From Lumnitzera littorea (taxonomy: Eukaryota; Streptophyta; Magnoliopsida; Myrtales; Combretaceae), in the NCBI GenBank assembly GCA_024138015.1, contig JAMXBB010000004.1, positions 113,766,685 to 113,830,684 on the forward strand: a DNA stretch of 64,000 nt, read 5' to 3'. Shown here piece by piece: positions 12,601 through 24,269 of the stretch. Made by a program: the position numbers and the translations under genes. The number at the start of each line of letters is the position of its first letter. Position 1 is the stretch's first letter. A model generated the notes under the pieces. That model was not told the DNA's origin and did not search any database. It was given only the letters and a program-made list of their open reading frames with translations.

Positions 12601-12836
12601 TTACAATTAGAGCCATCAAGCAATTGCGACACAGATATCAAATTATAATTCAAATTTGGAATATAGAGAACATTGTCTAGTTTGATATGTTTTCTCAAGC
12701 AAACTGATCCCTTCTTCAATGCCATCACCTGCTCTCCATTAGGTAATCCAATTGAACATGCCACAATTTCTTTCAAATTTGTTAAATATTCTAAAGTACC
12801 TGTCATATGTTGTGAAGCACCGGAATCAATAATTCA
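9674..12836 (-). pseudogene. Copia pol remnant: protease, integrase, RT, RNase H
   Basis: Reading downstream on the minus strand: the protease motif DSGASQHM directly follows a TGA stop (12836-12834). Next come the gag-pre-integrase domain (LWHRRMRHPSAK...CDICLRAKQT, the HHCC zinc site) and the integrase core (HCDLWGP, DDFSRGVW, RSDNGTEF, GTPQQNGRVER). Reverse transcriptase runs from ~11100 to 10235 with HQMDVHNAFLHG and catalytic YVDD near 10630-10619, and RNase H ends the frame (SRSSAEAEY, CDSQVAL, HIEIDYHFIR). Stops lie at 12836, 11565, 11098, 10804, 10237 and 10057. Frameshifts lie near 11688 (an A-run) and near 11385. Several stops sit where tryptophan is expected. Each catalytic motif itself is still legible, so decay is moderate. 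Confidence 0.93.
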
Positions 12837-13885
12837 ATTCAGATTATCCTTACCATTCATCTTCTCACTAGTACTCGGTTTGCACGTGTTCAACAAATTG
12901 AGAAAGAATGACCATTGTTCTGCTGTCAAGGTCCCAGAAGCTGTATTTTCTTCCGTTGTTGCCATTGATGATGATGGCTGCCTAATTACATGGGCTGTAT
13001 TCACTTTTGGCGTATTACTTTGCCCACGCCATGCACTCTGTCCCCCTCGTCCACGTCTACCCCCTTTAGGTCGGTCACCCCACCATTCCGGATATCCAAT
13101 AAGCTGAAAACAAGTTTCAGAATCATGTCCCTCTCGTTTGTAGTCTGAGCAAATGGCAGATTTGTCTTTCACTTCTGTTTTATACTTTCGCCCTCCTTTA
13201 TTGGTCTGCACTGCAAAACTCACAACTTCTCTATGTTCCTCCTTCCCTCGTGAGATGTTTCTAACACGTTTTTCTTGGCACACCAACAAGTGTGCCTTAT
13301 TCAAGTTTGGCAATGGCTCTGTGCTCAAAATATTGGAACGAACTGCTCCATATAATGTATCTTCCAACCCTATCAAAAACTGATGAAGCCTCTCATCTTC
13401 TCGTTTCTTGTCAAGTTTAGCTACAATATTACAATTGCATCTTCCACAACGGCAGATGGGAATTTGCTCATAATTTGCAAGCTCTTCCCAGAGTTGTTTC
13501 AATTTTCCATAATAAGTCACAATCGACATACCTCTTTGTTTGCAGTTATATAGAATCGCTCTTTGATATCTTCCCATAAATCCTTTGTAATCTCCATATA
13601 TGTTATGGTAGATCGCAGTATTGGCTCGATTGTGTTGAGCATCCATGAAACCAACATTGAATTCACAGTCCACCAATCCTCTATTTCAGTGGAATTATCA
13701 GCAGGTTGATTAATCGTTCCATCAATAAATCCGAATTTCTTCTTGGTCCTCAACGACGTTCGCATCGCTCGAGCCTATTCATCATAATTATCTCCTTGTA
13801 ATTGCACTTGGGCAATTATATTACCAGGATTATCACTCGAAGTCAATAGGTAAGGGGAGGCTGGTTTCTTTCCCTCACTAGTCAT
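12837..13885 (-). pseudogene. Copia gag remnant
   Basis: The likely initiator is the ATG at 13885-13883, opening MTSEGKKPASPYLL. A TAG at 13777-13775 interrupts after NYDE, where relatives carry tryptophan. The chain resumes as ARAMRTSLRTKKKFGFIDG and then shifts frame near 13555, within KERF/ILYNC, before continuing through QLWEELANYEQ. The C-terminal zinc knuckle reads C-x2-Y-x4-H-x4-C: the second cysteine of the CCHC motif is tyrosine (CSDYKREGH). The knuckle is followed by a basic GGRRGRGG tract. Gag would form the virus-like particle and bind element RNA; this copy is non-functional. Confidence 0.9.
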
Positions 13886-13906
13886 AGTGTTTTTTTTTTT
13901 TAACCA

Positions 13907-13919
13907 GTCTTTGATATCA
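13907..13919 (-). other. Primer-binding site of Copia element
   Basis: Minus strand TGATATCAAAGAC immediately follows the 5' LTR. It resembles the plant initiator-Met tRNA site TGGTATCAGAGC, with three mismatches over twelve positions. Confidence 0.8.
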
Positions 13920-14167
13920 TATAAAATTTTGAGAAGAAAATTTCTGTGTGTGTATATTCATATCACAGGCCAAAGATGGCCAATATATATATAACATAGA
14001 CGCACTAATCAAGTTTCTAAACATAGAAAACAAATATCCTAAATATACTCTTTACACAATTGATAGATATTTACAGATCCTAAAATATTCTAATACCTTC
14101 TAAACATAGAAAATATCATAAATATACTTTTTACATAATTGACAGATATTCCTAAAATATTCTAATA
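13920..14167 (-). repeat. 5' LTR of Copia element
   Basis: 248 bp, TATAAAATTTTGAGAAG to TATTCTAATA on the plus strand, directly followed by the GAAGG target duplication. It would contain promoter and polyadenylation signals for the element; none was assigned with confidence. Confidence 0.95.
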
Positions 14168-14172
14168 GAAGG

Positions 14173-15837
14173 TAAAAAATTTTTAGGTTTTAATTTTTTT
14201 TTCCATTTTCATAAGAAAATGAATATTGTTAGAAAAGTGTTTGGTTGTTGAGATATTATGAATGGATGACATATGCATAAATAATAAATAACACCTATTT
14301 ATAAAGTATTTAATTATATATGTAATAACATTCTTTTCACAATATATGTGAAAATTTCTTTCTTATATGCACTTCAACACATAACCTAACGGTGTATGTT
14401 GCATATATTGTTGTTTTATTCATATATGCAATATAGATATATCTTCTAATCATATAATTAAATATATGTCATGTATGTAAAATTATTCGTAATAAATTTC
14501 TACTCAATTTTTCTTTGTGGGTAATTGGATTCTTCAAGTTAACTATGCTGGTTATTTGATTTAAATTGAAACCAAAGAGAGTAGAATAGAGAACTTTAGC
14601 GTGATTTTGAAAATTATGGTGTTTTTTTTTTTGGAAATTTTCAAACAAAAGAGTTGGTTTGGTTTCAACTAGTACTTAAATCAAATTGAGCCCTATGCCA
14701 CTTAGAGCGTGATTTAACGTGTAGTTATGGGCACCACTAAGATTTTGTATTTAGTTTATATCTATTTGGTCAATTTGCAAACTTCAGGGACCTAGGTGCT
14801 GAAATGATAATGTATTTAATTTAGCATATTGGTTAATAGATACTAATTTATAAGTTTGAGGTTCGAGACAGCATGGCCTTCAAGTAGATTGATACAAGAT
14901 TGTGAGAAACCTAATTTTTTTTTTTTTTTTATCATGCTTTGATTAGACGATTAAATGGGATAGACTTAAAAGGTAGAATATTTACTCAAGCTAAATTTAA
15001 TAGTCGACTTAAGCCTAAATTCAAGTTCTAATTATTTAAATAGTATATTTAAACTTGACTATCATGATGTTCATCTCGGTAAACTTAATCATGTTTGACT
15101 TTAAGTTTAATGATTAGTTGAATTCAATTTGAATTTGGATAATGATATTACGTTAATTAGGATAATAACATTTTTGGATTAACTAGGTTAAATGAGCTTA
15201 ACTGTATCAAATTTAAACTTGTAAATACTATTTGGAATCACACTTAAAAGATCAAAATTATGAACTCAATTGAGTTTGAGTGGAACTTAAGTATCTATGG
15301 AGCTATGTACCATCTTAATTCGACTCAGGAATTTTCCTTGTTAAAGCTCATCGACAAATTGAATTTTTGAGGTCCTTTGTTATCATTTCTCTAGTAATCA
15401 TATACACTCGCTTATCACTAAATGGAACTCAAATGAACATACAATAAAACCTTTGAAGTAAACGTTATTAAGATGGTACATAGTCCTCTGAAATCAAATG
15501 CGCAAGAGCTACACTGTCGTGGCACACGTGTCTACGGTAAAACCTTCGAAGCAAACGTGTAATTTTGAAATTTAGAGACTTAAATAATTTAACTCTTTCA
15601 CTAATTTTCACGAAATCACTTTACAATGGTTGTTTGTACCTTGCATTTCTAACGTGCCTTGTGCTGTTATAAATTATATGAGGTTTAGTCGGAAAAAAAT
15701 TTATTAATACTAATCCATCGCGTGTTTAAATTGATGGTAGGTAAATATTAATAATATTTAAATATATATTATCAATGATAGTGGATAATTTTAAATTAAA
15801 TTTTATATTTTCATATATTAAAATTTTATTGGTACTC
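14173..15837. other. AT-rich repeat debris, no gene
   Basis: Very AT-rich. The stretch 14940-15300, rich in GACTTAAG/CAAGTTTAA words, resembles in composition stretches near 39200-39450 and 57170-57470. This suggests old copies of one short repeat family, but no termini could be placed. No coding signal seen. Confidence 0.4.
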
Positions 15838-15845
15838 ACTATTGG

Positions 15846-16550
15846 TAGATGTGTTCATTTGGTTGACTTGGAACTGTCGGTTTACTAGTTGGTAAGAGAA
15901 TGAATCAGGCTCGACTCTTAAGAGACCAAGCTTGAGTTGGTTTTCTTGAACCGATGGTTCAAGGACTTGTTCAGTGGCTCTTGAATCGTTCATTTTATTT
16001 TTTAAAATTTTATTAATTATTATAAATAATTTATAGACTATTTTTCTTTTTTTTTTCCAATAAAATCTAAAATTTTATGTTGTTACTCATAAATAAAAAC
16101 TTTTTTTTTTCGGTTCAATTTTTTTATCTCAAAATAATTTATTTAAATTGTGTAAACGTGAATACATTATATTATATTATATATAGTATATTATATATAG
16201 CATAATATATAGTATATATGTGTATTATAGTATATTAATTATTATATATTACGTATACTATATACTTGTTTATATATATATATAGTCCATTAAAAAATAG
16301 TATATATATAGTATGTTTCCACTATATATATATAGTATATTATATATTATTTATATGTATATTTTTTAATTTTTGGAGTTAACTTAGACTTGAACTATTA
16401 AGTCAAACTATTGATTCAAGAGTAGTTTGATGGATTGTGATGGTTAAATTGCTTAGGCCTTTAAAACTTAGTAGTTAACAGTTGGTTCAAACCTACTCAA
16501 GATAAACTCAGATTGGTTCACAGTTTGGAACTGATTTTTGCATAAATCTA
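15846..16550. mobile_element. Non-autonomous hAT-type element (705 bp)
   Basis: Left end TAGATGTGTTCA and inverted right end TAGATTTATGCA match at 9 of 12 positions. The flanking octamers ACTATTGG (15838-15845) and ACCACTGG (16551-16558) agree at 6 of 8, the two differences being C/T, as expected for an aged 8-bp hAT target duplication. The outer parts contain GGTTCAA/GGTTGACTTGG-type subterminal words and the middle is a long AT-dinucleotide-rich core. No transposase is encoded. Confidence 0.65.
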
Positions 16551-16558
16551 ACCACTGG

Positions 16559-18299
16559 TCCATTCATATGATATATTAATACTATCAAAACTTTCTTTTC
16601 TTTTCTAATATCTTTTTCCCAACCTTTTCTTTTATAACTTAGACTAAGTTAATTTAATTATCATCAAAAGAGTAATTGCTATCATCAAACACATATATAA
16701 TATTTATATAGATTACACCGTTTCAATAAGATTTTGATATTCGAGAGTTAGATAAGTGGATTTTTTTATCTTTTGATCCTTATTTTTTATAAAATTGGTG
16801 CTATCATCCATTTTATCTTTGATTTATATTTTTTTAAATTTAAATCATTGAATAAAATTTAAATTTAATGATTTATATTTTAAAAAATATAAATAAATAG
16901 TGAGATTTCATCAAAATAACGATTAAGACGGTAGAATCTCCTCAAACACGTTTATTCGTTTCATTTTCATGAAAAACTCTTGTCGTTGGTTGTCGGGCTC
17001 TTTGCATACGTGGGTGCGTCTTGGGCTCTTAGGACGAGCTACTACACTCCAGCTAGCAAAAGTAAGCCATGAAGCTTTGTCGGAGCCCTCCTTATTTGAC
17101 CGACTACACGGAGAAATGAACCACGAAGTCAACACTACCCTTTTGGCTTCTGGCTTTTCACTTTTTTCGTCATTGCATTTGGAGTCGAAAGTTAAAAATG
17201 ATTTTTAAAAGACAATTACGCTAAATATATTGGGAACAAAGATCTTCAATGTTTAATTCAAATTAAGAGTTAACTACTCTAGAGGCACGAAAATGCAAAC
17301 AACTTCAAATTAGTTGAGCCTACTAATAATTTGGAACATTTTTTTAGATTAGTGATAGAATCTAGATAGGAATACTTATATTTTAGATGATCTACGAAGT
17401 TTTGGATTTTCAAATTTAAAACAAATTCCATTATCATTACCTTGTCTAATTTTGATCCTTCTCAGTAGGCTTACTTATTAGGTCCTGTGACAGGCTAATG
17501 TACTAATACGCATTTATTTGAGCTTATTAACAACTCCAAAAAGCCTTGTTAATCTTGCCGTTATCAATTGCTAAATTTTATTTATAGATACACTTTACTC
17601 TTCTTGTACTGGGCCTTAGCTCTTAGATCCTAGAGTATCATATCGGATGGAAGGAGTTTTATTCCTCAATAACTTAGTTTGTAGAAAATATTTTCAGAAT
17701 AGGGCCCCCGGAAAATATATTTTGGAAATAGAGTTGGGAAAGCGTCTCCGCGCCTTCAATTATACCAAATTATAGCTAAAGGCACCCTAGCAATGTGCCT
17801 TCTTTCTGTAATACCTACAGTAATGACACAACATACTAGAAATCCGTAACGATACAAGAATGACATGCCGGTGGAGAAACTACATATCAACTCATCACGA
17901 ATCCACTTAAATCCAACCGACAACTACAGATCAACAATTATAAAACAATAACTTCAAATCAACAAAACGAGTTCCATTACTCAATGTCCACAACTCCTAA
18001 GACAAAATGACGTGGAACAAACAACAACTCCAAATCAATAACTCATGATTCACAACTTTATCAAAAAAACGATGTGAATGACATAAGTCATATGATTTGG
18101 AGACAAAACCTTTAACCATGGTTAGATTTGCTAGAAGTCATTGTGTTTTATACAAAAAGTTTAAATGTGGTAGTGTCAAAATATTTAAAGACACAAATCT
18201 ACTCATGTAAAACTAACTCTATCTTACTTTTTCTTTTGGCTACGAAAAGTGTTGGCCAAAACGAGAGAGTAATAAAGGCTACCCTATTGAAGTACCCTC
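16559..18299. other. Intergenic DNA, no gene recognised
   Basis: Includes a small island of more balanced composition (16970-17140) with open frames on both strands, none resembling a known protein. The rest is AT-rich. No repeat termini placed. Confidence 0.4.
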
Positions 18300-21200
18300 T
18301 AATGACTTGGTGGGTGTTTCCTTAAGATCTTTAGGTAGCACTAGGATCGTTGAGCTTATTTTTTTACCTCTCAGTTTTTAAAATTAAATTTTTTTTAAAC
18401 CGATCAATATTAAACCCTATCTATTTAATACTGACCATCGACTGAGATTTAAATCAAATCAGTTTTTAATTTGAAAATACCTTAGAGTCACCAGCCGATC
18501 AAAGTTTAAAAAAAAGTTAGGTTATAACCAATTGGTTATTGGTCTTAATGAGAAAATCAATTTTATAAAATAATTTTAAAAAACCTGAGTTTTAGATCTG
18601 GGGGCTAATTTTTAAAACCATAAATGGATACTGCTTTTTAACTTTCTAATTTTAAATTTGCTTTTCAATAATACATCTTTTCAATTTCTAAATGACTAAT
18701 CATATTACATGTAGCTAAAATTAATTAATTTACATGAATATCTACAAAAGTAGAAAAAATAAAACTTTTTATATTTTAAGTCATCCTGTATTGATGTATG
18801 AGTACCTACGTACCTACTATTCGGGATTAAACTTCTGTAACTTGTTTACTAAAACGTAGCAGGTTGATTAGATTTTAATTTTTGAAAAATAATCAGGTTT
18901 ACATTTTTACCCCATTTTGATTTATTTAAAGAAATTTTTCTAAGTCCTAAATTGGTTTGATTTTTGGAAAGTTCTAGAAATATCCTAGTTTTCTAAGTGT
19001 CAAAAATGACTTTATTATTTTTATTGTTATTCTATTTTATTATTACTTATTTATTTACTTTCCATTGTTATTTCTTTTTGGTTTTTTTGGTTGAAATATA
19101 AAAAAAATAAAAATAAAATACTTCTTCTTCTTTTTTCTTTTTTTTTCCTTCTTTTTTGGTTTTCTTCTTTTTTTTTTCTCTTTCTTTTTTTATGTATATA
19201 TTTATATATATATATATATATAATTACAATTACATGGAAGCAATAAGTAAATAAATAAATGAAAATAAAAACACAAAAAAAGACAACAAAATAGCCGAAC
19301 CCAAATTAGGAGAGGGGATGTGTGGGTCGATTGGGTCAAGTGGGTTGGATCTTGAGTCGGAGGGCCAAATCCGGGTTGGATTGGGTCAGGTCGTTGGGTC
19401 TCATACAGTATCTTGAAGGTGGTGTTTTAGTTCGATCTAGCCATCGAATTGAGTGGGAAAGGATGGTTTTGTGGTTTTTATATTGGACTTAAGGGGTTTA
19501 GGAGTGGTGCTGTAGCCTAGTTTAACCAGTAGTCGTGATTGTTACAGTGGTTGGTGTGTAATGGTTTGGGTGTTTCGTTTGGTTTGGGTCGTGGTTAAGA
19601 GAGTGTTAAAGAAGTAAGGGTTTAGTGATTGTTGTTTCTTGTGCGTGCAGTGTGTGGTTGTATTCTGTTTGGTGGAGCTTTGATGGTTGATGGAGGACAG
19701 TAGGTTGTGGTGGCTTGGGCCGTGTTGGAGTTAGGTTTGGTGTGGCTACGGATTTGAGTAGCACGTAGTAGTTGTTGTGTGTGAGTGGTGTGCATAGATG
19801 TTGTGAATGGCTGAGAGAGAGAAAGTGGGTTCGTGTGAGAGGGTCGGTTTGGTGTGGGCTATGGGTTTGGGGCAAAGGTCGAGAGAAGGATGACGAGGGT
19901 GAAGTGAGAGAGATGGTGGAGAGAGAGAGTGACAGTGGAGAGAGCTGGTTGAGAGAGAAAGGTTCGTGAGTGTTAGTAGACCCCCCTGCGCACGTGTGTG
20001 TGTTGTACAATGAAGTTCCCCTCCTTTTTGTGTGAGTTTATCTTCTTTTTGTTTTTTTTTTTGTTTTTAAAGAAAGAGAGGGAAAGAATAAGGAAAGGGG
20101 AGAAAAAAAAAAGAAAAGAATATTTGTTATCATGTCAAATCATAATGCGCCATATGTCACAATTAGATACATAACCTAGTGATATTTTAACATGTGACAA
20201 TATGTGGAGTGTGAAAAAAAGGAAAGATAAAAGGTATTTTTATGCCTTTACTAAGATTTGAACTCTTAGCTTCCAAGCCAAACCCAGTTTAATGATCAAG
20301 TGTTTTACCATTAGACCGTTGGCTTATACTTTATTCATTTTTACAATTAAATTGCACATATGAACAAAGTCGGCTTGGGTTAAATTCAAATCTAAACTCA
20401 AGCTTAACGGTTCTCTCCTTATTTAAATTTAAAAAAAAAAATATATTCTATTTATATTATCTAAAAATTATTATTTTTAAAATTCCTTAAATTTTCTTAT
20501 TTTTTCAAATTTTTTGTGTTTTTTTCGATTTTTCTAAATATTTTCATTTTTTGAATATTTTTTCTAAATTTATTACTTTTTTTATGCTTTTTCCTTTTTT
20601 TTTTTGTATTTCTTTCTATCTTTCTAAAATTTTTTAGTTTTCTTAATTTTCTATTTTTTTTGTATGTTTTCCTAAATCTCTTATTTTTAGGATTTTCTTT
20701 AATTTTCTATTTTTTGTATTTTTCCTAATTTATGACCCTTCAACTTTATTCTCAAAATTTTGAAAAATGAAAAAGGGGGAGGTAGGGTGTAGGTGGGGAG
20801 GGGGAGAGTAAAAATGAGATATCTACAAGAGTCAATTGTGTTGGTGGTTACTGCTAAGTGACACCCTCTCTTAAGTTGGAACCTTAGGACCCCTTGGTAT
20901 GCCGTTTTTGAGGAGCAAGCAGAGTTTACTGAAATTTCTTCTGATAATGCTTCGTTGGATTGTAGTTAGAGTTGGGGATGGCATAATGATGGGAATCAGC
21001 CTCTGACCATTTCTAAGTTGAGGCTTTTCAATGCTTACCGAAGGTGAGCTATAGCCAAAAGGACAAGGGGAAAGAAAATAAATACTCGGTATAAACTTTG
21101 TCGTTAATTGAGGTGCCGAGAAATTGCAAGGCCAAGGATGCGAGAGCGAAGAACCACTTGGTACAGCACTAAAAGACTCGTGCCAACTGAATTTAGAACT

Positions 21201-21886
21201 CGGTAATTGTAGGTTAACCTTTCTAGCGTTTCGGCCAAGCCATGCGAGAGTTTAGGGACCGATTCCCCAATTCGTACATCAAATTGTTGACCTTGTCTGG
21301 TTCGGATACTACTACTCCTAGGACATGTCGAGTTCTATAAAACATACAGTTTTGTATTCTTGTATATGTTTTATCTTTATTTTATTTATGGGCCCGATTC
21401 TTTAGGGTTTAAGGTCTTATCCTTTATTTACAGTTTTGCCATTAGGGTTTAGGACTTACTATAAATAGTGACATTTATACTAACATATGGAGACAGATAG
21501 ATATATAAAAAATATATATATATATATAGGGAGTGAAGCTTTCCTCTTTTGAGTGAGGATATACTTGAGTTAGCATTTGCTGGGTTATCAAGTGTTGATC
21601 ATACTCTTTAATCGTCTCCGCGTTCTTATCGATCTTATTCTCAAATTGTGGTGAACCCTTTATTTGAACCGATTAGTGAATTGTATTTAACTTTCATTTG
21701 AAACCTCGAGCAATATTTAGTATTTATGAGTCATATCAAACTCTATTTTGAGATCCATTCACATTTACCATCAAAACATTCTCGTTCTTCATACCTATTC
21801 TCTTTTGAATACCTATTCCTGTTCTTTTGTCCTAGATTCGCTGCCGTTTTGTTTCTATTTGATTCCTTATCATACTGGAGCTTTCA
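18300..21886 (+). repeat. Possible Tat/Athila-like LTR region (degenerate)
   Basis: Several features recall the long LTRs of the Tat/Ogre or Athila lineages: a segment with TAGAGTCACCAGCCGAT (near 18484), a G-rich stretch (19320-19980) with GAGAGAGA words, and a TATA-like CTATAAATAG at ~21460. An end in CTTTCA at 21886 is followed after one base by a primer-binding-like sequence. No second LTR and no pol were found, and the left boundary is unknown. The assignment is weak. Confidence 0.3.
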
Positions 21887-21887
21887 G

Positions 21888-21902
21888 TGGCACCGAAGCT
21901 AC
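21888..21902 (+). other. Candidate primer-binding site
   Basis: TGGCACCGAAGCTAC matches the tRNA-Asp site TGGCGCCGTTGCCGG used by Athila-type elements at roughly 9 of 15 positions. It lies one base after a CA end. Suggestive only. Confidence 0.3.
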
Positions 21903-24269
21903 TAGTAAAGTGGCCTAGGTCAATAGAGTAGTGTGATCCTTATAACATCTACCCGTCATAGCAACCTTAGCAACTTGTCCGTCCTAATCTACCTCCTTTG
22001 ATGCCAACTATGTTTCCGATTAATGACTAAAATGCGGCTACTAGGTTGAGTTTAGGTGTTAATCTCATTTGTTAACCATGTTCACTAAAGCATATTTGCT
22101 TGCATCATAGTATGACCATGAAAGAATAGTTTGAACATGTTGTGCATTACAACATAAGACATGTGTACAAGTTATGCTTACCCAATGCCTCATCACTACT
22201 CCTTCCTAGGTGATATATTGCGTGTATGGTTCTAATACCATGGATGATAATCAAGATTGACACCAAAGGCCCCTTAAGGATGCACTATCTACAGATGGTG
22301 ATTAGTATAAGTCGTTATGTGCCCAACATGCAACAGTATCTAGTCGATATCGGTTCTCCCCTTCATGTCAATCTAGTGTAGTTGCTCAATTATATCTACA
22401 CTTTGTGGCTCTCTTTAGAACTCACTAAATTGATGAGTAACACAGTTCAGAAGGTGTCATTCAATAATATGAAACATATGAGTGGCACCATAACCATGCC
22501 AAATATCTCGCCTAGCTCTATAAAATGAGGGGAGGAGCTGCATTAGCATCTCTTAATACGACCGCCGCACAACTTAGTATTGACTATATTAAATTATAGT
22601 TAGTATAAATTATGTATAGACAACAATAAATGCAAATAGTGGAAAAATATACTTGCTATTTGGTCTGCAAGTCAAAATGCTGTATGTGGTATTAGGATAC
22701 ACCCTCCACCTAATTATAAGTGGTAATCTCTCTTAAATGACAAAGCCATGTCTCCTACCAAGGGCAACATAGGAAATCTCTCACATGCCTACATATGTAG
22801 GAGGATAGCCAACCTTCTTATATCATGCTCCCCTCATTGTGTGGCTTTACATATTTAGTGGTACATCTATGTCAAGCAAGCTAAGCCTTGCTATATGTTT
22901 TGATAGTTGTGAAGTCCTCTTGTAGAGGTAGTAACATCAGGTGGACGAGTGTTGAGGATTTGTTGCTGAAGGTAAATTCTCTTAATAGCTAGAGGATATA
23001 GGTGTATGTATGCTACCTAATAGCTTCCTCATCCTTGAGTAAATGCTGGCACATAGATAACCACTCCATGTCTATGGTCCTTATAATAGCAGCTCCATCC
23101 ACATGTAACCTAAATTGTATCTTAATGTCTCAAAAGGTACTAGTCATCTCACCATCGGTCATGTGGAAGGTGTGAATCTTAGATCTTTACCTCTCCATCA
23201 GAGTTAGAGCTATGCAAGCAAGCTAAGTGGGCTAACTTGACTTGCATTGCATTGCATTAGCTTATGGTTTAAGTGGGTTAGATTGCTTGCAATGTAGGTT
23301 GGAATTTTTAACCTAACTCGCTTCACTACAGGTTAGCTCAAATTAGGTAGGTCAATTCGCGAATTGTACTATCATTCATTTCTCATGAACACATTACGTA
23401 AGACAAATCACAATTCATAATCTTATCGGCTTTATAATACATATACATATACATATAATATAGTTTTTATTTACTACAAGATTTAGTTTTTATTTGGTTT
23501 TAGATAAATAAAATTCCAATCTTTCCACTAATATACATACATACATACATTCATACATACATTTGTGATGACATGGAGAGGGAACAAATCCTGTATCTAG
23601 CAGCATATAAACATAAATAAGCTACTCTTCCATAAATATATAGGTTCATACACCTACACATACATATATATATATGTATATATATGCCGCTTTAGATTCT
23701 ACCTTCCTAAGCCCACAATGCCATATGAATGTATAGGCATATATATAAGTTATAAGAAAATTAGATTATCATACCAACAATATATATAAAAACCAAAAAC
23801 AAAAACTTTGGGTTACCCATAATGGTTTTGTGACACATCAATATAACTAAGGATGTTCTATCTATGAAACTTCAAGATAAATAGGAAAACAAATTTGTAA
23901 AATCCCAAAATTATAAGCCATGACTAAACACCATCATCATTCATCAATCACCATTATATAGCTTTTAATAATCTATCAATAACTAAATCCAAGTTGACAT
24001 TGAAACTTCAAAACAAGATGCCATCATTAATTCATCATTCATTCTTATTCTCTCCATTTACATCGATAATTAATAGCGAAATTTGATTTGGCATTTGATG
24101 AAGTTGTCTCAATTTCTTCTTCATCATCTACAATTGACCAAATTAGACATGTAATTAGGTAGAAGTGATAAAAGCTTAAAATTATACATTAAGAAAAATT
24201 ACAAAATTAAAAAACTAACTTCATAAGTATATCATTGTAACTAATCATGTGTATAAATTATAACTTTCA

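Larger units (their letters stand above)
9397..14167 (-). mobile_element. Copia LTR retrotransposon, complete but inactive
   Basis: A 4771 bp Ty1/Copia element on the minus strand, bounded by LTRs of 270 bp (left, 3' LTR) and 248 bp (right, 5' LTR) and flanked by a perfect 5-bp target duplication GAAGG (9392-9396 and 14168-14172). Domain order on the minus strand is gag, protease, integrase, reverse transcriptase, RNase H, which is diagnostic of Copia. A primer-binding site and a polypurine tract sit at the expected places. LTR ends are TA...TA rather than TG...CA. The two LTRs differ at about 16 aligned sites by eye, mostly transitions, plus one 22-bp tandem duplication in the left LTR. The coding region has seven in-frame stops and three frameshifts, so the copy cannot make its own proteins. 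Its compact size would fit the Ale/Retrofit lineage, which is a tentative placement. Confidence 0.95.

Noticed and set aside
16923..17208. Overlapping frames on both strands in a balanced-composition patch
   Set aside because: Neither translation resembles a known protein and neither has a promoter-like context; chance frames are expected when local stop density drops.
19606..20010. Open frames on both strands in the G-rich stretch
   Set aside because: Composition is driven by GAGAGA/GTGTGG words. The minus-strand translation is low-complexity Ser/Pro/Thr/His and matches no family, so it is more likely repeat DNA.
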